64,000 bases of DNA, from NCBI RefSeq assembly GCF_050436995.1, contig NC_134770.1, positions 188,501 through 252,500 of the forward strand, in the 5' to 3' direction. The notes under the pieces were generated by a model. The model saw only the letters and a list, made by a program, of their open reading frames with translations. It had not been told where the DNA came from and did no database searches. Source of the DNA: Anticarsia gemmatalis (Eukaryota; Arthropoda; Insecta; Lepidoptera; Erebidae). Each line of letters starts with the position of its first letter. Position 1 is the stretch's first letter. Shown piece after piece: positions 33,220-43,945 of the stretch. A program made the position numbers and the translations under genes.

Positions 33220-33445
33220 CTGGTTCGGTTTTCGGTTCGGCCAAATACGTGTAGATGAATGTTCGGGAACAAATGCGGCTCGACTTCGCCACGCCTGAAT
33301 GTTTCAACTGAATTGCGACGATCAGACCCGAAACAGCTTTTCATGATCGGCACAAGCCTTAGAGGTGTAGTAAATGTTTCGATTTTGTTTTATTGTTAGA
33401 TAAATACTGCCAACCGAACGTGCTGATCCGAATATAAAGCAAGCC
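33220..33445 (+). repeat. Copy of the 15.9-kb MITE family
   Basis: Shares GATCAGACCCGAAACAGCTT, TCATGATCGGCACAAGCC and the terminal AAGCAAGCCTGAAAG with the inverted copy at 15,863-16,297. Confidence 0.45.
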
Positions 33446-33474
33446 TGAAAGTTAGACATGCAAGACTACATGAA

Positions 33475-33575
33475 AAAGTAGTACCTGCAAAATGCGCTAA
33501 GGGGGCTGATCTAATTTTCATATTAATTTCTTTTGATAGTTACTCGATTGTCGATAGTGTATCGCTCCTCAGGCC
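33475..33575 (+). repeat. MITE fragment, TCGATTCTCTACC family
   Basis: GGGGGCTGATCTAATTTTCA and TACTCGATTGTCGATAGTGT: the right half only. Confidence 0.45.
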
Positions 33576-33593
33576 TTTGTGACAAATGAACAG

Positions 33594-33772
33594 TATTTCG
33601 ATTCTCTACCACTATCGACTACCGACAACCGGCTAGCTATCGAAATTTGACATTTAGAATGTACTGCCAAAATGTTTCCTACGACACCCGTCAGAGGCGC
33701 TGATCAGATTTTCATACAAAATTTCTCGATGACAGTTTGGTTGTCGGTAGTCGATAGTAGTAGAGAATCGTA
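33594..33772. mobile_element. MITE, TCGATTCTCTACC family, copy B
   Basis: Same arms and centre as copy A and nearly identical through TCTCTACCACTATCGACTAC, CGACAACCGGCTAGCTATCG and CATACAAAATTTCTCGATGA. It ends in TAGTAGAGAATCG and lies in the same orientation about 600 bp from copy A. Confidence 0.82.
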
Positions 33773-34419
33773 TTAATGAATTAAGATAGCTGATGATCAT
33801 TCATCAAAATAAATGATTCACGTACATCATTAATGAGTCAGCCACTTAGAAAAGTCGTTAGAACTAACTAGAATATAACTATTAACTAATTTAATGATAT
33901 TCTTAATGTTAAAACGACTATAACTGTGAAACGAAATGTCTTAAGATTATGATATTCGTTTTCTTAGAATTCTAATGTGTCACTCAGTAGCACGATTTTC
34001 TACAGGTATTTCTGAGAAGCCGTTTTATATTTAAAGAAACATTATCGACAAGAAAGCGTTTGAATTGTGTTATTTTAAGGTCTTGTTATTGCGGAATACG
34101 TAAGGGGCGCTGATCAGTTTCAAACAAAGTTGATAGCTACTCGGCTGCCGAAAGTTTACTATAGCTACATAACTAAACTTGTAAAAAAATATAAAAAAGT
34201 AAACCTATAATGTCTCAGCTTCCGAAATGAGAGGATGTTTAGATCACACGTCACTTTTGCGGTTTTATATTACAACATTTTAACGTATGCAAGATTTCTC
34301 TAAGAAAAAAAAAAAATTGAACTTAAATTTCTGAAGCCTTTGCATGCAGACACAAGACTTTGTATAATAATTAATTTATATCATTATATAACGATTTACC
34401 ATGTTGGCCGTCCATCCAT
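33773..34419. other. AT-rich stretch with one MITE remnant
   Basis: GTAAGGGGCGCTGATCAGTT at about 34,100 continues to CTCGGCTGCCGAAAGTTTAC, a decayed right half of the TCGATTCTCTACC MITE. Otherwise nothing. Confidence 0.4.
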
Positions 34420-34625
34420 CGCAGGGTTAGTGGTAAACCTAGTGTCAAAGTTGTACAAACAGCCTCAAGGCCTTTGACATGACTTAACGACTGTTATCAT
34501 AGTTGATAACAACAGCGACTGACTTATCACGCGCCCTCTGACATAGGTGTGAAATGACAATGGGGTCACCCATCAACAGAGTGTTCTCGTTAAAGTTGCT
34601 TAACGTTGATCGTTTATTTACCAGT
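34420..34625 (-). repeat. 5S rRNA-derived SINE
   Basis: The minus strand reads AACGTTAAGCAACTTTAACG, then TTGATGGGTGACCCCATTG, which aligns with the 5S rRNA internal control region. The 3' body is ACAGTCGTTAAGTCATGTCA, AAGGCCTTGAGG and TTTGACACTAGGTTTACCAC, shared with 59,200-59,290 and 43,090-43,160. Confidence 0.6.
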
Positions 34626-35290
34626 AAGCGCGATTGGTTATGATCGTCTTATAGTGTAATGAATACAGAGGGCTTCGTTCTAATTGCAATGCCATAAATG
34701 ATATAATATTTATAAAAGACCACGCCCCAGAATAAGTCAGTTGTAAGCTAAAACACGTAAATTTCCCGCCATTTCTATCTCCGTCGTTAATACAAGTTTT
34801 AATAATACTGCGTCATCCAAACAACCGGACCTACTACTTCATTATACAAGCAAATAAGATTCGACTGTGTTTTGTCTCTTTCTAACACACGTGGTTTTGG
34901 GTAGGAGGAAAAGAGAGGTCAGTTTATTGGCAAAACCTGTTGAGATCACGTTTTAGAGAAATCTATTAGCTTTTTAGAGTAGGAATAGTATTATTCTTTC
35001 TTGTAGAAATACGACTCTGGGTTTAGGTTCGTTGTGTCATTAGAGACTATTCTACTATAAAGTTTTCGATTAAATTCGTCGATTATTTTCAGAAACATGT
35101 TTTAGCAATTTTGCAAGTATATAAGGTAGTATACTCATCAAATACTTAAACACCTAAAATAAACAAGGTTAGATTAAAAACTCAATCATTTCGTTGGTTT
35201 CTGTTTTTTTTAAGTAAGCATTGTTTAATTATTATCACATAGTTATTAAGCGCATATATACTTGCTTTTCTTTTTAACGTCTTTACCTAC
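34626..35290. other. AT-rich stretch, nothing identified
   Basis: No supportable gene. Confidence 0.4.
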
Positions 35291-35297
35291 CCCTTTC

Positions 35298-35707
35298 TTT
35301 TTTTTTATCGGGGGAGAAAAATCCCCCAATAGGTGACATATCAAAATTGCATCTCGGATCGCTTCTGATGCCCGCAACCCCCATTGCAAGCATCTACGGA
35401 TCAAATTTGGCACTAAAGCTGACGGTCACTACCGCCACTTCGACGCCGCCTCCTTCGCCTTGCGGTATCGGCCCTTTCCCGTTCCCGCTCGGCAGTCTCC
35501 TTTTGGAGCATGACTACTTCACAAAATGTGACCATAGCCTCCCAATTCTCATTATTCACTAACATAGCCTCTATAACGACGGAAAGAGTTAAATCTGGCC
35601 CAACCTTCTCTACTAGAATTCCGCGTTCGGTCACCTATGCTGGACATTCCTCAAAAGTATGGTGAGCAGAGTCCTGTTCACTATCGCATCTTTACTTACC
35701 CCGATGG
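35298..35707 (-). pseudogene. R1-clade LINE ORF2 C-terminus, degenerate
   Basis: The minus strand, frame ending at 35,413, reads DSEQDSAHHTFEECPA, a stop, then VTERGILVEKVGPDLTLS, VVIEAMLVNNENWEAMVTFC and EVVMLQKETAERERERAD. This is the layout of the R1-type ORF2 end: a C/H zinc knuckle (H-H-C-P), then a WEAV-FCE-VM-KE-AER block and an Arg-rich tail. An in-frame TAG replaces the usual Trp after CPA and a TAA lies upstream. The 3' UTR ends in an A-rich tail near 35,300. The GC content is well above the surroundings, as expected of imported coding sequence. Only about 110 codons remain. Confidence 0.65.
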
Positions 35708-35815
35708 CAAGACGGACTGATTTTATGTATGTATTTATACCTCTTTTTACTGACCGGTGAGTGTAATAGACAACGCCCAAAAGTTCGTTACTATATACAC
35801 ACGTCACGTATATAA

Positions 35816-36057
35816 TCTATACTAATATTATAAAGCTAAAGAGTTTGTTTGTTTGTTTGAACGCGCTAATATCAGGAACTAGTGGTCCGCTTTGAAAAAA
35901 TATTTTAGTGTTAGATAGCCCATTTATCGAGGAAGGCTTTAGGCTATACAATATCACCATTAGAAGAGGAGTAGCAACGAAAAACGTTACAAAAACGGGG
36001 AAAATTATGACCTATTCTCTCATATGTGGTGCAAGCGAAGTTGAGCGGGTCAGCTAG
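35816..36057 (+). mobile_element. Non-autonomous Lep1-like Helitron
   Basis: TCTATACTAATATTATAAAG after A; ends GAGCGGGTCAGCTAG before T. The hairpin is weakened by substitutions (GCAAGCGAAGTTGAG), so it is older than the 27,003 copy. Confidence 0.85.
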
Positions 36058-36394
36058 TTTGTGTATATAAGAGATGATAAATAAGCGCAAAACATTTTTT
36101 GCTTCTTATAATTGTGTAGATTTTTTTTACATACGATTTATTTGCCCATCAACCGCCTTCGTAATGTCAAGTTGGTTTAAAAATATTATAACGATTAGTA
36201 CCGTCCGGTTATTGAACCCAAGATCAGATAACTAAGACAATATAATATAAAGGAGTGTTTGCTTTTATGAAAACAGAGGCAAGTTATCAATACCGGGTTT
36301 TCGAAGATATTTATGGTGTATATCCATGTACACCATATTTGAACAAATGAATTATTTAATTTGATTTTGGGTTTATTAGAAAAGAAATCACTTG

Positions 36395-36566
36395 GTCTAA
36401 CGGTGAAAGTAAACATCGTGATTTGACTTCACATTGAGTTTGCTTCAAAACTAAAGGCATGCCAAGTCTTTAACTTGCATGTGGCGAGCGTGGTGGAATC
36501 AAGGCCTAATCTTTTCCTTATTACTAGAGAAAACCGTGGTCTAGCAATGGAAAATTAATGGGTTAA
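36395..36566 (+). repeat. SINE family 3, 3' part
   Basis: TCTAACGGTGAAAGTAAACA, GCATGCCAAGTCTTTAACTT, GAGCGTGGTGGAATCAAGGC, ATTAATGGGTTAAA. Confidence 0.6.
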
Positions 36567-36857
36567 AATATGGAAAAAAATTAAACTCTATCCTCAGACA
36601 CGAGGTTTAAAGCAAATATGGCAAAAATAATTAGTCGATTTCGTGTGGTTCTCTAGTTTGCCGCTTAGCAACACATTTGGCGATTCATTTTATTTATATT
36701 TACCTATATACATATTTATTTTGATCACTTTTGAACTTACACACAGTCATCTGATTCCAAACTAAGAAGAGCTTGTACTATGGTAACTAAAACTGATAAA
36801 CATACTTATGAAGATATAACAACCAGTCTCAGAACAGATACTCTAGCTCATCACACA

Positions 36858-36955
36858 AATATTTGTCCTCAGTGGGATTCGAACCCACCACACGCATGGA
36901 TAATATGGCAAGGTGACCTCAATAACCACTGCACCAAACTTGCAGTCTATTGCAG
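36858..36955 (-). repeat. tRNA-like SINE head
   Basis: GTGGGATTCGAACCCACCAC is an inverted B box with flanks, followed by GGTGACCTCAATAACCACTG (inverted A box). The body is missing. Not a tRNA gene: no acceptor stem. Confidence 0.55.
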
Positions 36956-37639
36956 GTTTTTATGAATGATAGTGGGTTTTCTACTATAGGTAAAATTAGA
37001 AGGGTATTTAATAGGTAAGATGTTTTGTCTCGCTCTCGCATGGAAGTTGCGGTCATTGGTGTTAGTCGTAGCGACTGAGTTATTTGCGATATTTCCTGTT
37101 TACCTATATCTCTAGGTAAAATGTCTTGTACCTTTTATAAGATTATTATTACTATGTTGGCAACTACAGAGCACTTTCAGACGGCCAGTTCTTGTACATT
37201 GAATTGAAGCAACATGAATCCTTTCGTATCCATCGTCGACTAGCCTGTGGCTGTGGTTGCTACCTTTGTTTAGGATACATTTCAGGATAGATAAATATCC
37301 TGAACCTTTATTCAGGATGTAAACTATCTGTGTTGGAGAAGGATTGATAGGGTCTTTACAAACACGCGAACTACGTCATGATTGTCACATTCCTATGATT
37401 CTCTTGATTATTACATAGATAGCAGTTTTATACATAGATATTACTTTCTAAAAAATCCCTCGACACGTATTAGATATGCTTATTTAAGTGATTCACAAAT
37501 GTTTTTATACATACGTGTTATATAACGGGAATATACGTTAATAGAATATTAAGTTGAGATAATAGGTTATTGTATATTTAACATTCTGGTCGCGTTTAAG
37601 ATCCGTTATATCGTACACAAATAGTTAGTGGTTATTTTG
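36956..37639. other. AT-rich stretch, nothing identified
   Basis: No supportable gene. Confidence 0.4.
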
Positions 37640-37885
37640 TTTTCTTTTTATGTTTCGACTGCTGATCACGAGTTTTAGGTTTGATTCCCGAGTTGAGTAA
37701 GAACTAATGAGCTTAATATTATAGTGGTAACGTTCCGGGATATTATGACACTAGGCTCGCCCCCTATTTCATGGGACTAACATTATCAATGGTGAGTTTT
37801 GGCTGTATTCCATACACCACTGCCTCCTCTTTTGACGTGTAACGGGCGTGATGTTATGGATGTTACGTATGTTAGTACGTATTAT
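37640..37885 (+). repeat. tRNA-derived SINE, family 2
   Basis: TTTAGGTTTGATTCCCGAGT (B box), GGCTCGCCCCCTATTTCATG, ATACACCACTGCCTCC, AACGGGCGTGATGTTATGGA. Abuts the next Helitron. Confidence 0.75.
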
Positions 37886-37891
37886 TATAAA

Positions 37892-38140
37892 CTAGCTGAC
37901 CCGCGCAACTTCGCTTGCGTCACATAAGAGAGAATAGGTCAACATTTTTGTAACATTTTTTACTGGTACCCTGCTGCTATTGGTCGTAGCGTGATGATAT
38001 ATAGCCTATAGCCTTTGTCGATAAATAGGCTATGTAACACACTAATAATTTTTCGAATCGGACCAGTAGTTCCTAAGATTAGCGCGTTCAAACAAACAAT
38101 CAAACAAACAAACTCTTCAGCTTTATAATATTAGTATAGA
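37892..38140 (-). mobile_element. Non-autonomous Lep1-like Helitron, complete
   Basis: On the plus strand it runs from CTAGCTGACCCGCGCAACTT, with the hairpin CGCAACTTCGCTTGCG, to CTTTATAATATTAGTATAGA. Flanked by A and T as required. Noncoding. Confidence 0.9.
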
Positions 38141-38504
38141 TATAGATTACTGCCTCTAGGGTCTAAGTGACATGCGACAGCACATCACGAGGTCTTAGAT
38201 TCAATACCCGCTTTTATCAAGTTTTGAAAGACTCCTGGATACAAACCTGGGACTTTTGCTTGGTATTCTAATTAATGCCATCAATGAAAAAAGCAGTAAA
38301 TAAATTTTAATTCAGGATAACGTGGGTCATACGAAAAACCCAATTACGATTACCTAAATTGGCAAGCAATCCACTGTGATGACTTGTGACCACTAAATAT
38401 AATCAATATTTTACCCACATAATGTGACTCAGACATTAAATAAGTAAGATATGAATCACCTATCAGGGGATTTTTAAAACATTGTATCCTTATTAACTGT
38501 TTGG

Positions 38505-38600
38505 CACAGTGGTAAAAGTGGTCACCTCGCCGCGCCGCAAAAACCGCCGCGTGTGGTGCGTTCGAATCCTACCCGGGACAAACCCTGGTTGTTAATTTAT
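38505..38600 (+). repeat. tRNA-like SINE head, family 1 type
   Basis: TTTGGCACAGTGGTAAAAGT (A box) and GTGCGTTCGAATCCTACCCG (B box), with GGGACAAA after it. Confidence 0.55.
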
Positions 38601-38993
38601 CTGGGGTAATATGTATTAAGAAGTATATAACTATGTTTATCAGTTATTTGGCTACCATAATACAAGCTCTGCTTAGATTTAATTCAAATTACCGTGTATT
38701 GTCCAATGATATTTATTTACTTTTTTCTTACATTAGTCTTCTACTAAAAGGAAAGAGTGGTTTACCATAGTATTCACCACACTATATTTCATTTCATCAA
38801 CAGTTTTTATTAATAATATAATTTATTTAATTAATGTCACGCCTATTTTTCCTGGAGGCAGTGGCAGAGGTTAAAAATTTAAAGGTTAGGATACCTTATT
38901 TGCTGCCCGACGTTTCGATCGCATTACAACGACCGTGGTCAGCTCGTGACCAAGAGACCATGAGCAAGACCCGTTGCATTATAATATTATGTG

Positions 38994-40153
38994 TAGAGTC
39001 GTTCGGGTCAACTGTGCGCACTTTCACCTTTGGGACTACATTGTGAATCAGAACAGTGTAATCAGGAAAATAAAAGTAACATATCAAAATAAACATTTAT
39101 TAGACTACAATTTGGAAGACAAACCAAATCTGTAAGTATATTAGTTTTCATTCAAACAGACAAAAACAACTGAAAGTCGCAATGCGAACACTTGACCCGT
39201 GTTGTGGGTAAGTGTGCGCACAGCTATGGGGTAAATAGACGCACTTGGGGCAAGTGAACGTATTGGTTAATTTGACTGAAATTAATGATATTAATTAAAT
39301 TATTTCACCAAAATTATCTATCCTTTGTAGTAAATTTAATGAAAATTAACCATAATCAAAGATTTCCTCCTCAGAAATTCCAAACTCCAAACCAACAAAA
39401 CTACTTGAACATTCTAGGTATGAAAATAAAAACTTAATTAATCAAATTAAATAATTTGTACTATTTCTGACTTAAACCGACCCATTGAAGATGCAACTAC
39501 GTTTTATTTAAGTCTTTTGCGAAAACATGACTCGCTTATACCAATTGCTTCTGCAGTACGTTTAGTTTTACCCTGTTCAATTAGAGTTTTTGCTTTAGCG
39601 ATTTGTTGTAACAGGCGCAAGTTCAGGTTTTGTTCTAATATAATTTCGAGGCATTGCGCTACACTAAAACAAATAAGTAAATAAGAGTTTATTTGGTACT
39701 AAAATTATATAAATTTATTATTATCTATAAGAATCCGGGGCAAGTGTGCGCGTGCGCCCACTTACCCGCGCACACTTTCCCGCAGACCCCAAAATTTAAT
39801 ATAAGAACCACTGAGTCCAAAGTAATGTATATAACTTTATATCACGCTTACAAATTTCAACAACAATATTAACATAATTTAAAAAAATATGACTTTCCTG
39901 GTGTTGCTTTACAATCTTGCGTGTCAGAATGTTTTCCAAACAACAAGAAAGAAACAATTAAATGGCCTAAAACAGTTTTTTGCAAATAAATAAACAACAA
40001 AGTGTGGTGCGGCGCACTGACATGTCGGTACTAGTTCGCGTCGTTTGTAGCTAGGATTGACCAAAACAGTCACCCGCGCCCCCTCACCCCGATCAGAAAA
40101 TATAGGCACTGCGCTCACTTACCCACTGCGAACAGTTACCCCGAACGACTCTA
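38994..40153 (-). mobile_element. Decayed pogo/Tigger-like DNA transposon
   Basis: Terminal inverted repeats TAGAGTCGTTCGGGTCAACT and, reversed, TAGAGTCGTTCGGGGTAACT, with TA at both ends that may be the target duplication. Subterminal zones are rich in GGGTAAGTGTGCGCAC-like repeats (39,195-39,260 and 39,740-39,790; 40,095-40,140). Only the beginning of a transposase remains, so the copy is internally deleted. The superfamily is inferred from the TA ends and the psq-like fragment; another TA-inserting superfamily is possible. Confidence 0.6.
39504..39654 (-). pseudogene. Psq-type helix-turn-helix fragment of a transposase
   Basis: The minus strand starts ATG with MPRNYIRTKPEL and, after a one-base shift, continues LLQQIAKAKTLIEQGKTKRT and AEAIGISESCFRKRLK before a stop. 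The pattern I-A..G.t.r.aA..igIs.s..rkRLK is that of the DNA-binding HTH_psq domain at the N-terminus of pogo/Tigger transposases. No DDE catalytic domain follows. Confidence 0.55.
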
Positions 40154-40185
40154 CTAGTCGCGAGAGTTTAAAAACGTTAATTAGT

Positions 40186-40380
40186 GGCAGAGGTGTTTAA
40201 ATATACAAACATTTGGTCATTTACTGAGTCTTAAGGGGCGAGCCTATAGCCATATACCGCGCAGGTCACCAAACTTCAAACTACTATTGAGTATATTCCA
40301 ATAGCTATTTAATTAGCCCCAAAGCACCTTTGGAATCAAACTTAAGATTTCTTGAAGAATTCTGTAGTTTATAACGAAAG
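40186..40380 (-). repeat. tRNA-derived SINE, family 2
   Basis: GCCTATAGCCATATACCGCG, AGGTCACCAAACTTCAAACT, TTTGGAATCAAACTTAAGAT. Degenerate. Confidence 0.55.
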
Positions 40381-40985
40381 TATCTGACGTGGCAAACGTT
40401 ATTTTGTCATATAAATAGTGTCTCGTAGGGGTATGAAAAATAGATGTTGGCCAATTCTCAGACCTACTCAATATGCTCACAACATTTCATGAGAATTGGT
40501 CAAGCTGTTTCGGAGGAGTACATGGAAATGTTATATATTATATAATATAGTTCTAACCTAAAGGCCGGCAGAGAACAGATAATATTGCTACAGACATCAA
40601 AATTTGCTTCATTCAGGTTTCTAAGATTATTTATCTTATGGGATCGGCGTGACTTTATATTTGTATATAAGTATATATAAGTATTATTGTATAATATTTA
40701 TTATGATGACAAACCTGCTTACATATACGTACAAACAATCATACTATATAAGGTTTAAGTGACGCCATATAATTTATAATAAATAACTTCGCCATATACG
40801 TGCTCGCAACACATTACAGAACAATGCTAACTATTCCTAGGTTTTACAGGTGAAGGTCGGAGATTTGATTCCTGAGTTGGTTTAAGTGACAGATTATTGA
40901 ATTCTTATTTAATGTTATGTGTGTTTGTTTGTCCTTTTTTAGAGGCAAAATAGGTTAACTGATTTGGGTACAATTTGGCTAGGTT
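40381..40985. other. AT-rich stretch, nothing firm
   Basis: A family 2 head fragment (GTCGGAGATTTGATTCCTGA) lies at about 40,857. Otherwise nothing. Confidence 0.4.
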
Positions 40986-40987
40986 CT

Positions 40988-41192
40988 CTATACTTAATAT
41001 TAAAAATGCGAAAGTTAAGTATGTTTAATAAATGTGAATGTGAAAATGAATCTTTTCGCTCAATCACGCCAAAACTACTGCACGGATTTTGATTAAATTT
41101 GGTACACAGATAGCTTATAACCTGGATTGACACGAAACATTTTACCACAGGATTTTTTCCACAGGGACTAAGTCGCAGGCAGAAGGTAATGT
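40988..41192 (+). mobile_element. Helitron-like element, second family
   Basis: TATACTTAATATTAAAAATG start, CACGCCAAAACTACTGCACG, TACACAGATAGCTTATAACC, and end CTAAGTCGCAGGCAGAAG without a clean CTAG. Confidence 0.55.
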
Positions 41193-41629
41193 TTAATTAA
41201 GTAAAGAAAAGATGGACATGGGACGCATGTTCGATTCCCAAACGCGCTCCTAGAAACAACTCACACGCAGTTTAATCACCGCACATATATAGATAGATTA
41301 TAAAGTTAATTATAACCGACTAGAGTCATTCAACAACTTGTTATGAAGTATTATATAAACCCTTATATACTTCCTGTTATGTGCACATAATATAGCTATT
41401 GTGTACTGCATAACAGTGCATAATCGATGTAAACAACACTATGAATGTAGTGTCATAATAATAATATAATAATACATATATAACTGTGGGACAATCTATA
41501 GTAAACAATATTATGAACTATATTCTGACAATTTAGTATAGAGCCTTAGCAGGCATTTATCTAGATAATAATTAAAAATGAATTAGCCTTGCTTACCTAA
41601 AATACCAATTCATTTTTAACACATTTCTG

Positions 41630-41705
41630 GGCATGCAAAGTCTCTAACTCGCGCTTGACCAGCGTGGTGGACTCAAGATCTAACCCGTCCCTCGCCCGGA
41701 AAGAA
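41630..41705 (+). repeat. SINE tail fragment (family 3)
   Basis: GGGCATGCAAAGTCTCTAAC, TTGACCAGCGTGGTGGACTC. Confidence 0.65.
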
Positions 41706-41734
41706 TAAATCTAGTTTTCGTTTATTATTGGTAT

Positions 41735-41935
41735 ATAGCAATGATAGTCGAACGGTCGATGGTTCGAATCCGAGGCAACACACCAATAATTAATTATTGG
41801 AATTTATGTGTGTATTAGAAATAATTATCACTTGTTCAGTATGGAGGACCCAAGGCCTAGCTCTTCCCTCATTTTGGGAGTTAGACCCTTGCGCATAGTA
41901 AAGGCATGGTTTCCAATTATTATTATATGATAATT
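41735..41935 (+). repeat. tRNA-derived SINE, family 3
   Basis: ATGGTTCGAATCCGAGGCAA (B box) with CACACCAATAATTAATTATT, then GAAATAATTATCACTTG and GGACCCAAGGCCTAGCTCTT. Matches the fuller copy at 61,053. Confidence 0.75.
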
Positions 41936-43230
41936 TATTATTAAATTATAGCATACCCACTAATTACTCAGACAACAAAGAGTAAGGAGTAATAAAATAT
42001 TAATCATAATTATGATATTAGGTAGAAAACTTGTTTGTCTGCGGTTTCAAACGTCGGTACTTTTCTTACTGTTCATAAACCACATAAACAATACCTAATA
42101 GCATTAGGTAATAGCTTTTCCCGCAATTCTTCTCGCGAGGACTAACTGAGAAAACCTATTAAGAATAAAAAACTCCTGTCTTTCTCTGAGATTTTCATCA
42201 ACATTGGTATCACAGACTCATCTCTATACGAGATTTCTTAAACAAAAAACAAACAAAATTTGTCTGATAATGGATCGAATCCCAGCCCTTGTGATAAACA
42301 GTTTATGCTACCGCAGGAGAAAATTAAGAGAACTTTTTGCTCAACCCGGGAATCGATTCCGAGACTAAAAATTCGGTAGTTATCATGCCACACTTAAATC
42401 ATAATGACATACAAAATCGTTAATAAAAATAGGAAAAAATTTCTTTCGGGATAAAAATAGGAATAAATTATAATAGGAAAAATTTGGAATATAAGTTCAA
42501 ACCATTTAGAATATATAATTCTGCCTGTCCCATTATCTTTCACAGTAAAGTACCGTAATGGTAATTATTAACTAATTACGTATTATCGTTCCTAATTACT
42601 TGTCGTTACCCGGTAGTAGTCGGGGGCATTCGGGGGCACTCGGGGCCATTCGGGGACCATCGTACAAATCTTTTCGGACCTTCAAAAGGTCATTCTTAAT
42701 GATCGCTACGACAAACGCATACTAATTTTTGTCGTTTAAAAAGTGTTTTAGAAAATGTACTTTTAGAAGGAAAAACGTAATCGTTGTTTGGGATTGTTAA
42801 TTCTGTTTTCTAAGAATTTAAAGTATTTTTCTAAAAGGTATAATATTTTTTTATATAGCCTTAAAGTGCGAATGAAACGGAATGAAGCCGCCGTTGCTAC
42901 GTCTCCATCAACATCCATCCTTTTCTCAAAGCTAACAGCGCTCACTGGATATCAACGATCTGTAGGTAAAGCACCATCAGTCACAGATTGTACATAGATT
43001 GGTGGTTGCTTAGTAGTATTTTAAATGAGCGTTTTCTTGCTTGGAAATAATCCCCAATTCTCACGTGTCTCTGTTTCATAGCACCCGTTTAAAGTCGTTT
43101 TCAGTTGGTAATCCATGTCAAAGGCTTTTCCAGCTTAGACAATTTTGATGCTAGGTTGACGACTAACTACCTACTTATTAAAATATAAACACCGTTTTGC
43201 ATGCTTAATTTGATTTTCTTTTAATTTTAA
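41936..43230. other. AT-rich stretch with a GC-rich tandem patch
   Basis: A family 2 fragment lies near 42,342-42,395 (minus, CCCGGGAATCGATTCCGAGA). Four imperfect 10-bp units (TCGGGGGCAT type) lie at 42,620-42,661. A 5S-SINE tail-like fragment (AATCCATGTCAAAGGCTTTT) lies at about 43,110-43,160. Confidence 0.5.
42620..42661 (+). repeat. G-rich 10-bp tandem repeat
   Basis: TCGGGGGCAT, TCGGGGGCAC, TCGGGGCCAT, TCGGGGACCA: four G-runs of 4-5 in an AT-rich setting. Confidence 0.75.
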
Positions 43231-43420
43231 TTTGAAAGACCCCTCCCGCACTAAGAATTGCTCTTGTATCGCGGGGGTTTTACAAACATACAAACAACGG
43301 ACACAAAGTACAATCAGACCTGAAACAACTATTTGTGGAACACAAATAAGCTGAATCGAACCTCCCGACATAGTGGAAGTAGCGTGACGATCATCTTAAC
43401 TATTGCGCTACAGAAACCAT
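43231..43420 (-). repeat. tRNA-derived SINE, family 1
   Basis: Inverted body: CCCGCACTAAGAATTGCTCT, GTATCGCGGGGGTTTTACAA, ATTTGTGGAACACAAATAAG, and the inverted A box ATCTTAACTATTGCGC. Confidence 0.82.
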
Positions 43421-43764
43421 GTATCCATTTTTTTTATATTTGGCCTACCACGCAGTAGCTTGTAGCTAAATTCAGACAACACAAACTATACTGATCGTTT
43501 GCCAACGAATAAGTAGTACAACTGACCTACACACTCCCAAACTAGGATGTGTTATGCAACCGACCTCTTTTATAACAATCGAAGCCTCTGTCTCAAGCCA
43601 AATAAAACGGCACGTGAAATGTAAACACACGTGGTAGTTGTTTGTTTAACACAAAATACTTAAATTGTGGTATATTTTGCAATATTAAAATCGTATATCG
43701 GTATGTTTCATTATACCATAACTAGAGGCCGCTCGCGACTTCCCGTGTAAATCTTCTTTTTCTT

Positions 43765-43945
43765 CTATGATTTCAGCGGGGATTTGATTCCTGAGTCACA
43801 TAAAGTGTTGGTAGTAATAGTAGCCCGGAGTTTGGTAACGTTTAGCCACTATATGGAATTAAGATTATTAATGGCGAATTTTGTATCGTGTTTGACACCT
43901 CTGCCTATACTCTCGGATACAAAAAGCGTGATGTTATAAAGAAAT
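43765..43945 (+). repeat. tRNA-derived SINE, family 2
   Basis: GCGGGGATTTGATTCCTGAG (B box), GTAGCCCGGAGTTTGGTAAC, GACACCTCTGCCTATACTCT, AAAAAGCGTGATGTTAT. Confidence 0.7.

Larger units (their letters stand above)
38860..40230. repeat. Repeat carrying the GACGTTTCG hairpin text, split by a pogo-like element
   Basis: Left of the insert: GCCCGACGTTTCGATCGCAT and ACAACGACCGTGGTCAGC. Right of it: CGCGAGAGTTTAAAAACGTT. The CGCGAGAGTTTAAAAGTT text also follows the palindromes at 48,130 and 60,405, so this looks like one repeat family interrupted here. Confidence 0.45.

Noticed and set aside
36858..36955. Possible tRNA gene (good A and B boxes, CCACCAC stem-like text)
   Set aside because: No matching acceptor stem or anticodon arm; position and text fit a SINE head.
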